Assembly (NCBI RefSeq): GCF_004348345.1
Contig: NZ_SMJZ01000016.1
Location: 1-64,000 of the forward strand
DNA: 64,000 bases
Reading direction: 5' to 3'
Origin: Nonomuraea longispora
GTDB lineage: Bacteria; Actinomycetota; Actinomycetes; Streptosporangiales; Streptosporangiaceae
This document shows positions 34,074-41,916 of this stretch, piece after piece. The position numbers were made by a program, and so were the translations under genes. How positions within the stretch are numbered: the stretch's first letter is position 1; each line of letters opens with the position of its first letter. Below the pieces are notes generated by a model. The model was not told the origin of the DNA. It saw only the letters and a program-made list of their open reading frames with translations, and did not search any database.

Positions 34074-35169
34074 CGTGCTGCCGGAGATCATGGAGTGGTG
34101 GAGGTCGGGGCACCGGTTCGGGCTGGCGACGGTGGTCAGCACGTTCAGCAGCGCGCCGCGGCCGCCCGGCGCGGCCATGGCGGTGCGCGGAGACGAGGTG
34201 GCCGGCAGCGTGTCGGGAGGCTGTGTCGAGGGCGCGGTGTTCGAGCTGGCCACGGAGGTGGTCACGGAGGCCGGCCGGCCCGTGCTCCAGCGGTACGGCG
34301 TCAGCGACGACGACGCGTTCGCCGTCGGGCTGACCTGCGGCGGCATCATCGACGTCTTCGTCGAGCCCGTGTCGGGGGAGACGTTCCCCGAGCTGGGGGA
34401 GATCTCCGCGGCAGTGGAGGAGCGCCGGCCGGTCGCCGTGGCCACCATCGTCTCGGGCCCCGGCCAGGTCGGCGCCCGCCGGATCATCTGGCCGGATCGC
34501 TCGTCGGGCAGCCTGGGCCTGGAGCGCCTCGACGAGGCCGTGGACGACGACGCCCGCGGCATGCTCGCGCAGGGTCTGACCGGCGTCAGGCACTACGGCG
34601 GCCAGGGGGAGCGCCGGTTGGACGACCTGGCGGTGTTCGTCCAGTCGTTCGCGCCGGCGCCGCGCATGCTGGTGTTCGGGGCCATCGACTTCGCCGCGGC
34701 CGTGGCCAGGGTGGGCAAGTTCCTCGGCTACCACGTCACGGTCTGCGACGCCCGGCCCGTCTTCGCCACAGCCAGGCGTTTCCCCGACGCCGACGAGGTG
34801 GTGGTGAAGTGGCCGCACGACTACCTGGCCTCCGTGGAGGTGGACGAGCGCACGGTGATCTGCGTGCTGACCCACGACCCCAAGTTCGACGTGCCGCTGC
34901 TGGAGGTGGCGTTGCGCACCGGCGCCGGTTACGTGGGCGCCATGGGCTCGCGCCGCACCCACGACGACCGGCTGGCACGCCTGCGCGAGTCCGGCCTCAC
35001 CGAGGAGGAGCTGGCCAGGCTGCGCTCCCCCATCGGACTCGACCTCGGCGCGCGCACCCCCGAGGAGACGGCCGTGTCCATCGCCGCCGAGCTGATCCAG
35101 CTGCGGTGGGGCGGCTCGGGCGCCCCGCTGTCCACCACGCGGGGCCGCATCCACCACGAGGGCCCATGA
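34066..35169 (+). CDS. XdhC/CoxF-family molybdenum cofactor maturation protein
   Basis: XdhC proteins bind molybdenum cofactor, promote its sulfuration and deliver it to xanthine dehydrogenase-type enzymes. The N-terminal XdhC/CoxI part has SGGCVEGAVFELA and LTCGGIIDVFVEP. The C-terminal Rossmann part has MLVFGAIDFAAAVARVG, YVGAMGSRRTHDDR and IGLDLGARTPEETAVSI. 367 residues. The start overlaps the VWA gene by 8 bp. Confidence 0.92.
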   Translation: MRDVLPEIMEWWRSGHRFGLATVVSTFSSAPRPPGAAMAVRGDEVAGSVSGGCVEGAVFELATEVVTEAGRPVLQRYGVSDDDAFAVGLTCGGIIDVFVEPVSGETFPELGEISAAVEERRPVAVATIVSGPGQVGARRIIWPDRSSGSLGLERLDEAVDDDARGMLAQGLTGVRHYGGQGERRLDDLAVFVQSFAPAPRMLVFGAIDFAAAVARVGKFLGYHVTVCDARPVFATARRFPDADEVVVKWPHDYLASVEVDERTVICVLTHDPKFDVPLLEVALRTGAGYVGAMGSRRTHDDRLARLRESGLTEEELARLRSPIGLDLGARTPEETAVSIAAELIQLRWGGSGAPLSTTRGRIHHEGP

Positions 35170-35732
35170 GGAGCGGCAAGGTGGCGGGCCTGCTGCTGGC
35201 CGCGGGCCGTGGCTCCCGGCTGGGCACGCCGAAGGCGCTGGTGGAGTATGCCGGCGAGCGGCTGGTCGACCGGGGTGTACGCCTGCTGGACGAGGGCGGC
35301 TGCCATCCCGTCGTGGTGGTGCTCGGCGCGGCCACCGTTCAGGTGCGGGGCGCGGTCACCGTGCGCAACCCCGGCTGGGCGTCCGGCATGGGCTCGTCCC
35401 TGCGGGTGGGGCTGGCCGCGCTGCCCGAGGAGGCGGAGTCGGTGGTGGTGGCACTGGTCGACCAGCCGCTGATCCGCGCGGGCGCGGTGCGCGCGCTGAT
35501 CGGGTCGGGCGCGGGGCTGGCCGTGGCCACCTACGGCGGCCGGCGCAGGAACCCCGTGCTGATCGGCCGTGAGCACTTCGCCGGGGTGGCGGAGCTGGCC
35601 GAGGGCGACGTGGGCGCGCGGGCGTACGTCAGGGCCCACCCAGAACTGGTCACCGAGGTGCCGTGCGACGGGCACGGCGACCCCGCCGACATCGACACGC
35701 CGGAGGACCTGCACCTGCTAGAGGCGGAGTGA
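35166..35732 (+). CDS. MobA-like NTP transferase, probable molybdopterin cytidylyltransferase
   Basis: 188 residues with the nucleotidyltransferase signature LLLAAGRGSRLGTPKALV near the N-terminus and VALVDQPLI in the middle. MocA-like enzymes attach CMP to molybdopterin, the cofactor form used by xanthine/CO dehydrogenases; that role is inferred from the neighbours. ATG 35166 overlaps the XdhC stop by 4 bp. Its 3' end overlaps the convergent phosphatase gene by 15 bp. Confidence 0.85.
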   Translation: MRSGKVAGLLLAAGRGSRLGTPKALVEYAGERLVDRGVRLLDEGGCHPVVVVLGAATVQVRGAVTVRNPGWASGMGSSLRVGLAALPEEAESVVVALVDQPLIRAGAVRALIGSGAGLAVATYGGRRRNPVLIGREHFAGVAELAEGDVGARAYVRAHPELVTEVPCDGHGDPADIDTPEDLHLLEAE

Positions 35733-36605
35733 GGCCACGGCCGCGCGGTGGTCGCTGCCGGTCGCGGGGGCCACGCCCGCCTGGGCCGCCGTCATGCCCT
35801 TGAACAGGATGTGGTCGGGCCTGGTGACGGGGAACTCCGACGGCCAGGTGAAGCCGAACCCGTTGCCTGCCGCGCTCTGGGCGTCGGTCAGCGGGGGCGT
35901 GAGCCCCCGCATGCCCCGGTCGGTGGTGGCGGTGTTGAGGTCGCCGAGCAGCAGGATGCGCTTGCTGGGGTCGGCGTCGATGAGCCTGCGCGCCTGCGCG
36001 AGCGAGGCGTCGCGCGAGGTGGTGTGCCCAGGCCTGGCGGAGGCCAGGTGCATGACGTAGACGGTCACCCTGCCCTTGGGCGTGGAGACCACGGCGCGCA
36101 GCGCCCGCGGCCAGCCCATGCCCACGTCGAGCGGCCTGCTCTGCTTGATCGGGTAGCGGCTCCAGAGACCCACCGTGCTGACCGGATAGCGGTAGCGGAA
36201 CATCTTGTTGAGCTGCTTGGCCGCGGGCCCGCCCGGGGTCAGCTCCTGGGCGGCGAGCAGGTCGAGGTCCTTGGCCACCTGGCGCACGGCCTCGCCCGAG
36301 GCGTTGTTGGTCACGCCGACGTTGATCGTGCCGACGGTCAGGTCGCTCGGGCCGCCGGGCGGTGTGCGCAGCAGCGTGGAGCCGAACATCATCGCCCACA
36401 CCACCCCGGGCACCAGCGCCGCGGCGCCGGCCGCCTTGGAACGTGCCAGCGTGGCGGCCACGAGCAGCACGGGAACCGACCAGCCCATCCAGGGCAGCAG
36501 GCTTTCGAAAACGGGGGTGAATCCGCCCAGCGCCGGGATCAGGCCATGCCCCGCCAGGGCGATGGCCACCGCGGCCGAGACGATGACGACGATCCGGCTC
36601 AGCAC
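35718..36605 (-). CDS. Membrane-anchored endonuclease/exonuclease/phosphatase family protein
   Basis: Three hydrophobic N-terminal helices (within about 1-80) are followed by an EEP catalytic domain: DLLAAQELTP carries the metal-binding Glu, LLLGDLNT the Asp-Asn pair and GSDHRAAVASL the C-terminal Asp-His. 295 residues. The domain would face outside, so a phosphodiesterase acting on external nucleic acid, lipid or phosphate esters is plausible; the substrate is unknown. The GTG start is fixed by a TAATCT box 6 nt upstream on this strand. Confidence 0.85.
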   Translation of the reverse strand: MLSRIVVIVSAAVAIALAGHGLIPALGGFTPVFESLLPWMGWSVPVLLVAATLARSKAAGAAALVPGVVWAMMFGSTLLRTPPGGPSDLTVGTINVGVTNNASGEAVRQVAKDLDLLAAQELTPGGPAAKQLNKMFRYRYPVSTVGLWSRYPIKQSRPLDVGMGWPRALRAVVSTPKGRVTVYVMHLASARPGHTTSRDASLAQARRLIDADPSKRILLLGDLNTATTDRGMRGLTPPLTDAQSAAGNGFGFTWPSEFPVTRPDHILFKGMTAAQAGVAPATGSDHRAAVASLRL

Positions 36606-36611
36606 TGATCC

Positions 36612-36617
36612 AGATTA
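36612..36617 (-). promoter_or_regulatory. Leaderless-type -10 box (minus strand)
   Basis: Read on the minus strand this is TAATCT, 6 nt before the GTG of the EEP-family gene. The divergent gene at 36697 has its own possible -10, TAGCCT at 36647-36652. Confidence 0.5.
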
Positions 36618-36696
36618 GCGGCTCCCCCTCCGAACAGCCGACACGATAGCCTGTCACCACTCGAACGGAACATCATTCGGTCAGTGGGAGCCCGGC

Positions 36697-37737
36697 ATGC
36701 GCATCGGTATGGCACTCAACTACTCGGGCGGCTTCAAGGAGTCGGTGGAAGAGTTGTCCGACTACGAGAAGGCGGGCCTGGACATCGTGTTCGTGGCCGA
36801 GGCCTACTCGTTCGACGCGGTCAGCCAGATGGGCTACATCGCCGCCAGGACCGAACGGCTGGAGATCGCCTCCGGCATCCTGCCGATCTACTCCCGCACG
36901 CCGGCGCTGCTGGCCATGACGGCCGCGGGCCTCGACTACGTCTCCGACGGGCGTTTCACGCTCGGCCTCGGCGCCTCGGGGCCGCAGGTGATCGAGGGCT
37001 TCCACGGGGTGCCGTACACCGCGCCGCTGGGACGCACACGGGAGGTCATCGAGATCTGCCGCAAGGTGTGGCGGCGCGAGCGCCTGGAGCACGACGGCCG
37101 GCACTACACGCTGCCGCTGCCACCCGGTCAGGGCACGGGCCTGGGCAAGCCGCTGAAGCTGATCAACCATCCCGTACGCTCCCGCATCCCGATCGTGGTC
37201 GCGGCCATCGGCCCCAAGAACGTCGAGCTGGCCGCCGAGCTGGCCGAGGGCTGGGAGCCGATCTTCTACTTCCCCGAGAAGGCGGCCGACGTGTGGGGCC
37301 CATCGCTGGCCGCGGGCAGGGCCAGGCGGGACCCGGAGCTGGGCGAGCTGGACGTGGTCGCGCAGGCGGCGCTGGCGATCGGCGACGACGTGGCGGGGCT
37401 GCGCGAGTTCGGCAGGCCGATGGCGGCGCTCTACATCGGCGGCATGGGCGCCAAGGGGAAGAACTTCTACAACGACCTGGCCAGGCGCTACGGCTACGAG
37501 AAGGAGGCCGAGCAGATCCAGAACCTCTACCTGGAGGGCCAGAAGGACGCCGCCGCCGCGCTGGTGCCCGCCGAACTGCTGGAGAACATGTCGCTCATCG
37601 GCAGTGAGGGGTTCGTGCGCGACCGGGTGCGGGCACTGAAGGACTCGGGCGTGACCACGCTCAACGTGACGCCGCTCGGCGGGACGCACGAGGAGCGCGT
37701 ACGGCTCATAGAAACGATCAAGGAGATCGCCGCATAG
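36697..37737 (+). CDS. LLM-class F420-dependent oxidoreductase
   Basis: A luciferase-like monooxygenase fold of 346 residues: MRIGMALNYSGGFKESVEEL at the N-terminus, GLDIVFVAEAYSFDAVSQMG, GILPIYSRTPALLAMTAAGL and the VSDGRFTLGLGASGPQVIEG block typical of F420-using members in mycobacteria and other actinomycetes. The substrate is unknown. ATG start with a GTGGGAG ribosome site 8 nt upstream. It seems to be monocistronic. Confidence 0.88.
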   Translation: MRIGMALNYSGGFKESVEELSDYEKAGLDIVFVAEAYSFDAVSQMGYIAARTERLEIASGILPIYSRTPALLAMTAAGLDYVSDGRFTLGLGASGPQVIEGFHGVPYTAPLGRTREVIEICRKVWRRERLEHDGRHYTLPLPPGQGTGLGKPLKLINHPVRSRIPIVVAAIGPKNVELAAELAEGWEPIFYFPEKAADVWGPSLAAGRARRDPELGELDVVAQAALAIGDDVAGLREFGRPMAALYIGGMGAKGKNFYNDLARRYGYEKEAEQIQNLYLEGQKDAAAALVPAELLENMSLIGSEGFVRDRVRALKDSGVTTLNVTPLGGTHEERVRLIETIKEIAA

Positions 37738-37763
37738 TGATCTGAATCACACAACCTGGGGAA

Positions 37764-37787
37764 TATACGTATAAACTGAGTAGTTTA
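37764..37787. promoter_or_regulatory. AT-rich palindromes upstream of the dicarboxylate symporter
   Basis: TATACGTATA (37764-37773) is a perfect palindrome, and TAAACT (37772-37777) with AGTTTA (37782-37787) forms a second one with a 4-nt centre. Both lie in a conspicuously AT-rich island about 165 bp before the symporter gene, probably promoter plus operator. The rest of the 211-bp gap is GC-rich without further signals. Confidence 0.5.
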
Positions 37788-37948
37788 CGGGGTTTGTGAG
37801 GTTCTCTGTCGTGCTCGTACGCCTGGTCGGCCGGCTCCACATCGACCTGTGCCGGACGCGCGGCTCACTCTGTCTCTGATCGCTCCGCCTACGACCCTCC
37901 ACCCCCTGGGCGTGCCCACCGGCATGCCGCGAAACCCCGGAGCTCCCC

Positions 37949-39235
37949 GTGAAGAGATTTTCCTTTTCCCTGCAGTTGCTGCTCGGCCTCGTGGCCGGCG
38001 TCGCGCTCGGGTTCGTCGCCAGGATCTGGGACGTGGCCTGGCTCGCCGAGACGCTGACCCAGGTCGGCGCGATCTTCGTCCAGTTGCTCAAGCTCGCCGT
38101 CCCGCCCCTGGTCTTCACCGCGGTGCTGGTCAGCGTGGCCAACCTGCGCAACGTCAGCGGCGCGGCCAGGCTCGCGTCCAAGACCCTGCTGTGGTTCCTG
38201 CTCACCGCGCTCGTGTCGGTGGCGTTCGCGATCGGGCTCGGCCTGGTGATCAACCCCGGCCAGGGCATCACCCTCGACATCGGAGCGGCCAAGGCGCCCG
38301 AGAGCTCCGGCAGCTGGCTCGACTTCGTCACCGGCATCGTGCCGACGAACGTCTTCACCGCCTTCACCGAGGTGAACGTCCTTCAGATCGTCTTCCTGGG
38401 GGTCGTGCTCGGCGCGGCGGCCCTGGCCGTCGGAGAGAAGGCCGAGCCGTTCCTGAACCTCAACCGCTCCGTGCTGGAGCTGGTGCAGAAGGCGCTGTGG
38501 TGGGTCATCCGCCTGGCCCCCATCGGCACCGCGGGCCTGATCGGCAAGGCCGTCTCCACCTACGGCTGGGACCTGCTCGCGCCGCTCGCCAAGTTCAGCG
38601 TCGGCGTCTACGTCGGCTGCTTCATCGTGCTGCTCGCCGTCTACCCGACGTTGCTGGCGGTGTGGGGCAAGGTCAACCCGATCCAGTTCTTCCGCAACGC
38701 CTGGCCCGCGATCGAGCTGGCCTTCGTCTCGCGCTCCTCCGTCGGCACGCTGCCCCTGACCCAGAAGGTCACCATCGAGCGCAACGGAGTGGACAGTGGC
38801 TACGCCTCCTTCGCCGTGCCGTTCGGCGCCACCACCAAGATGGACGGCTGCGCCTCGGTCTACCCGGCGCTGGCGGCCATCTTCGTGGCCCAGGTGTTCA
38901 ACGTGCAGCTCGGGGTGGGCGACTATCTGCTGATCGCGTTCGTCTCGGTGGTCGGGTCCGCCGCGACGGCCGGGCTGACCGGCGCGATCGTCATGCTGAC
39001 GCTCACGCTCAGCACGCTGGGACTGCCTCTCGAGGGCGTCGGCCTGCTGCTGGCGATCGACCCGATCCTCGACATGATCCGTACCGCGACCAACGTCACC
39101 GGGCAGATGGTGGTGCCGGTCGTGGTGGCGCGCTCGGAGGGCCGCCTCGACGAGGCCGTCTTCAACGCGCCGCCGCAGCCGCTCGACAGCGCCGCCGGCC
39201 GCGCGCCGCGCGCCCCGGAGCCGGCCACGGCCTGA
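37949..39235 (+). CDS. Dicarboxylate/amino acid:cation symporter (DAACS family)
   Basis: 428 residues with about eight hydrophobic segments and family blocks LLKLAVPPLVFTAVLVSV, RSSVGTLPLTQKV and the re-entrant/TM7-like ATTKMDGCASVYPALAAIF, then GSAATAGLTGAIVML. Members take up glutamate, aspartate or C4-dicarboxylates with Na+ or H+. The usual SSSATLP is RSSVGTLP here, as in several actinobacterial members. GTG start with CCGGAG upstream. The disordered C-terminus is Pro/Ala-rich. A strong terminator follows. Confidence 0.92.
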   Translation: MKRFSFSLQLLLGLVAGVALGFVARIWDVAWLAETLTQVGAIFVQLLKLAVPPLVFTAVLVSVANLRNVSGAARLASKTLLWFLLTALVSVAFAIGLGLVINPGQGITLDIGAAKAPESSGSWLDFVTGIVPTNVFTAFTEVNVLQIVFLGVVLGAAALAVGEKAEPFLNLNRSVLELVQKALWWVIRLAPIGTAGLIGKAVSTYGWDLLAPLAKFSVGVYVGCFIVLLAVYPTLLAVWGKVNPIQFFRNAWPAIELAFVSRSSVGTLPLTQKVTIERNGVDSGYASFAVPFGATTKMDGCASVYPALAAIFVAQVFNVQLGVGDYLLIAFVSVVGSAATAGLTGAIVMLTLTLSTLGLPLEGVGLLLAIDPILDMIRTATNVTGQMVVPVVVARSEGRLDEAVFNAPPQPLDSAAGRAPRAPEPATA

Positions 39236-39248
39236 GGCTCCGAGCCCC

Positions 39249-39294
39249 GGGGGGACGGCGCGGCGGGCGTGCCCGCTCTCCGCGCCGTCCCCCC
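39249..39294. terminator. Bidirectional terminator between convergent genes
   Basis: GGGGGGACGGCGCGG (39249-39263) and CCGCGCCGTCCCCCC (39280-39294) are perfectly complementary over 15 bp with a 16-nt loop. It sits exactly between the symporter (+) and the XRE regulator (-) and can serve both. Confidence 0.8.
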
Positions 39295-39296
39295 GG

Positions 39297-39506
39297 TCAT
39301 TCGTACGTCAGCAGATCACCCGGCTGGCACCCGAGCGCCTGGCACAACCGCGCCAGCGTGGAGAAGCGGATCGCCTTGGCGTGCCCGTTCTTCAGGATGG
39401 ACAGGTTGACCACGGTGATCTCCACGCGGTGCGACAGCTCCGTGAGCGTCATGCCGCGTTCCTTCAGCAGCTCGTCGAGCCGCACCCTGACGACCGGCTC
39501 GCCCAT
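39297..39506 (-). CDS. XRE-family (YozG-like) HTH regulator
   Basis: A 69-residue protein that is essentially one Cro/C1 helix-turn-helix: RLDELLKERGMTLTELSHRV, then ILKNGHAKAIRFSTLARLCQAL and GCQPGDLLTYE. It matches the small regulators encoded together with DUF2975 membrane proteins. ATG 39506 overlaps the stop of the upstream DUF2975 gene. It probably represses the shared promoter at 40112-40147 (inference). Confidence 0.9.
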   Translation of the reverse strand: MGEPVVRVRLDELLKERGMTLTELSHRVEITVVNLSILKNGHAKAIRFSTLARLCQALGCQPGDLLTYE

Positions 39507-40111
39507 CAGACCGTGGCCTCGACCTCTTCGAGCAGGGCCAGGCCCCGCCGTACGATCTCCGACACGCCGAGCGCGGCGAACCCGGCGACGACGGCCCAGA
39601 GCAGCGTGTCCGACGGCGGGTAGAACGTATGGCTCTCGGTCAGCACCATGGAGGCGAGTGCCGCCTCCGCCACCATCCCGAGCGCGGCCGACGCACACGA
39701 ACCCGCGATCAGGATCCAGCCGATCCTGTGCAGGAGGGCGGCCGTCGTGGCGGAGAACAGCGCCCGGTCGCCCGACCTCGCTCTGCGCAGCGCCCGTACG
39801 AGCGTGGACAGAGCGAACAGGCCCGTGGCCGCTCCCGGCGCCCACATCAGCAGGTAGAGCAGGCCCGCGAGCGGTGAGGCGCCCTGCGGGCGGACCATGG
39901 CCTCGGCGGTGGCGCCGTCGACGGCGACCCCGGCCACGCCCAGCCCTGAGGTGGACACGTCGAAGACGCGGAGGGGGATCGATATCCCCTTGGGCGCGCC
40001 GGACACGGTGATCGCCACGTTCGCGGCGAGCGCGGCCAGGGCGCCCAGGCAGCCGAGGACGAGGGCGAAGGACAACAAGGTCTCGAGCCGGGTGACCCAT
40101 CGTGTTGGCAT
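39506..40111 (-). CDS. DUF2975 membrane protein
   Basis: 201 residues with four hydrophobic segments (about 11-36, 81-104, 128-150, 164-185), the DUF2975 pattern. Function is unknown; such proteins are nearly always paired with a small XRE regulator, as here, suggesting a membrane component that modulates the regulator or is itself the regulated target. The ATG has a TACGTT box 7 nt upstream and TTGACG 17 bp beyond it, so the transcript is leaderless. Confidence 0.85.
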   Translation of the reverse strand: MPTRWVTRLETLLSFALVLGCLGALAALAANVAITVSGAPKGISIPLRVFDVSTSGLGVAGVAVDGATAEAMVRPQGASPLAGLLYLLMWAPGAATGLFALSTLVRALRRARSGDRALFSATTAALLHRIGWILIAGSCASAALGMVAEAALASMVLTESHTFYPPSDTLLWAVVAGFAALGVSEIVRRGLALLEEVEATV

Positions 40112-40147
40112 AACGATAAACGTAAATAACGATAGTCGTTACGTCAA
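40112..40147 (-). promoter_or_regulatory. Promoter and operator of the DUF2975-XRE operon
   Basis: On the minus strand TTGACG (40147-40142) and TACGTT (40124-40119) are separated by exactly 17 bp, and the ATG follows 7 nt later. Between and after them, TAACGATA (plus-strand reading) occurs twice, at 40111-40118 and 40127-40134, and AACGA-TAG-TCGTT (40128-40140) is a palindrome. The overlap suggests autorepression by the XRE protein. Confidence 0.7.
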
Positions 40148-40247
40148 GACGGCGGGAAGCCCGCCAGCCGGGGCGATGGCGGGGCGGCGGTGGCTGCGTG
40201 GCCTTATGGTTGGTCGAAATACTGATGTTCGAGTTATTGGCGGGGAT

Positions 40248-41858
40248 ATGTCCGACGCGACGGAGCGCGCGCCGTCCTTGGTCGCTGACCGGTACCGGCT
40301 TGACGAGCGCATCGGCAGCGGGCCGATGGGTGAGGTGTGGCGGGGGTACGACACGCGGGCCGACTGGGTCGTGGCCGTCAAGGTCCTCGGCGCCAAGGCG
40401 GCGGGGCCCGCCACCAGAGAAGTGCTCAAGCAGCACGCTCAGGCCGTGGCCAAGGTCATCCACCCGAACGTGGCCATGGTGCTCGACGTCGGCGACGAGG
40501 ACGGCGCGCCGTTCCTCGTGATGGAGTTCCTCACCGGCCTCAGCCTGGGGGAGGAGGTGGCCGCGCGGGGCCCGCTGCCGATCGTCGAGGTCTGCGACCT
40601 CATCGGGCAGGCCGCGGCCGGCCTCGACGCCGCGCACCGGGCCGGCGTCGTGCACGGCCAGATCGACCCGCACAGCTTCCGCCGGGCGGGCAGCGGCGTG
40701 CTCAAGGCCGTCGGGTTCGGGATGGACGGCAAGGAACCGCCCGTCCGCGACCCGCGGTACGTGGCGCCCGAACGGGTCGCGGGGCAGGCGGCGCAGGCTC
40801 CCGGCGACCTGTACGCGCTCGGAACCGTCTGTTACGAGCTCCTCTGCGGCCGCCCGCCCTCCACCGCCCACGGTCCCGGCTCCGGCGGCCCGGCCCAGCC
40901 CGGCGTCGCGGACACGGCTGGTGGCGCCGGCGGCGGGACGGGCGCACCCGATGAGGCGGGCACTCCCGGTGGCGGCGGACCCGGCGGACCCGGCACTGCG
41001 GGAACGGCGCAGGCGCGCGGGGGCGAGCCTGTGCCGCCGAGCGCGCACCGGCCCGAGGTCCCCGCGGAACTTGACCGGCTGGTGCTGGCCATGCTCGCCG
41101 AGGACCCGGCCAAGCGGCCGGCCGGTGGCGAGTCGATCCGGCGGGCGCTGGCGGCCATCGCCAGGCCCCGCGCCAACCCGGCCGCCCCACCCATGACCGG
41201 CGCTCCCGGCGGCGGGCCGGAGGGTGGGCCGGGGGCGACCGAGGTGTACCAGTTCGCCGTCCCCCGGGCCGGTGACACCGCGATCTACCAGGCGGGCGAC
41301 CTGGAACCTGCGCCCGCCGCCGCCAACCGCAAGCTGTTCGTCCAGCTCGGCGCGGCTGTGGGGATCATCGCGGTCGTGGTCGTCGCCATGGTGGTGTGGG
41401 CGTCGGGGCCGGGTCAGCGGACGGGGGCCGTGCCCACACCGTCCTCCGAGCCGAGCACCGTGATCGAGACGCCGTTCGACCCGCCCTCCGGCACCCCCAC
41501 TCCCGGCGTCGTGACCACGCTCGACACCGAACCGACCTCCCTGCTCGAGACGGTGCCGCCCAAGGCCACGCTGGGTGAGGCCATTCCTCCGGGCGGGTGG
41601 CGCAGGTGGCTGGGGGCGTTCGACGACGCGCTGAGTTCCCAGCAGGCCATGGGCGGGATCGACCCCGCCGTCGCGGCCAAGGCCCGCGAGAAGATCAGCA
41701 AGGCGGGCAGGAAGTTCGACGAGGGCCACATCGACCCCGCGATCAACCACGTCGCCGGCGTCTACCGCGACCTGCTGCGCGCGCAGGAGAAAGGCCGCAT
41801 GGCTCCAGGGGGGCCGCTGGCCGAGTTCATGGGGGAGTGGCGCCTGCCGGGCCGCTGA
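40248..41858 (+). CDS. Membrane-anchored serine/threonine pseudokinase
   Basis: An N-terminal kinase fold (about 20-330) is followed by a transmembrane helix (about 365-391) and an external part of about 145 residues ending in a helical domain. The glycine loop (IGSGPMGEVW) and VAVK lysine (K45) remain. The catalytic loop reads HGQIDPHS (136-143) instead of HRDxKxxN, and DFG is GFG (156-158), so phosphotransfer is unlikely. A Gly/Pro/Ala-rich insert of about 65 residues (205-268) interrupts the C-lobe. ATG 40248 is a guess; ATG 40206 is an alternative. Possibly a scaffold or sensor, as with other actinobacterial pseudokinases. Confidence 0.82.
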   Translation: MSDATERAPSLVADRYRLDERIGSGPMGEVWRGYDTRADWVVAVKVLGAKAAGPATREVLKQHAQAVAKVIHPNVAMVLDVGDEDGAPFLVMEFLTGLSLGEEVAARGPLPIVEVCDLIGQAAAGLDAAHRAGVVHGQIDPHSFRRAGSGVLKAVGFGMDGKEPPVRDPRYVAPERVAGQAAQAPGDLYALGTVCYELLCGRPPSTAHGPGSGGPAQPGVADTAGGAGGGTGAPDEAGTPGGGGPGGPGTAGTAQARGGEPVPPSAHRPEVPAELDRLVLAMLAEDPAKRPAGGESIRRALAAIARPRANPAAPPMTGAPGGGPEGGPGATEVYQFAVPRAGDTAIYQAGDLEPAPAAANRKLFVQLGAAVGIIAVVVVAMVVWASGPGQRTGAVPTPSSEPSTVIETPFDPPSGTPTPGVVTTLDTEPTSLLETVPPKATLGEAIPPGGWRRWLGAFDDALSSQQAMGGIDPAVAAKAREKISKAGRKFDEGHIDPAINHVAGVYRDLLRAQEKGRMAPGGPLAEFMGEWRLPGR

Positions 41859-41904
41859 CCGCCGCGACAGGGCGGGTGATCGTGATGTGAGGGGCGAAAC
41901 GCCG

Positions 41905-41910
41905 TACATT
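41905..41910 (+). promoter_or_regulatory. Leaderless-type -10 box of pepP
   Basis: TACATT is 6 nt before ATG 41917 and there is no Shine-Dalgarno sequence. It decides against the in-frame earlier GTG at 41887. Confidence 0.5.
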
Positions 41911-41916
41911 GGCCCA

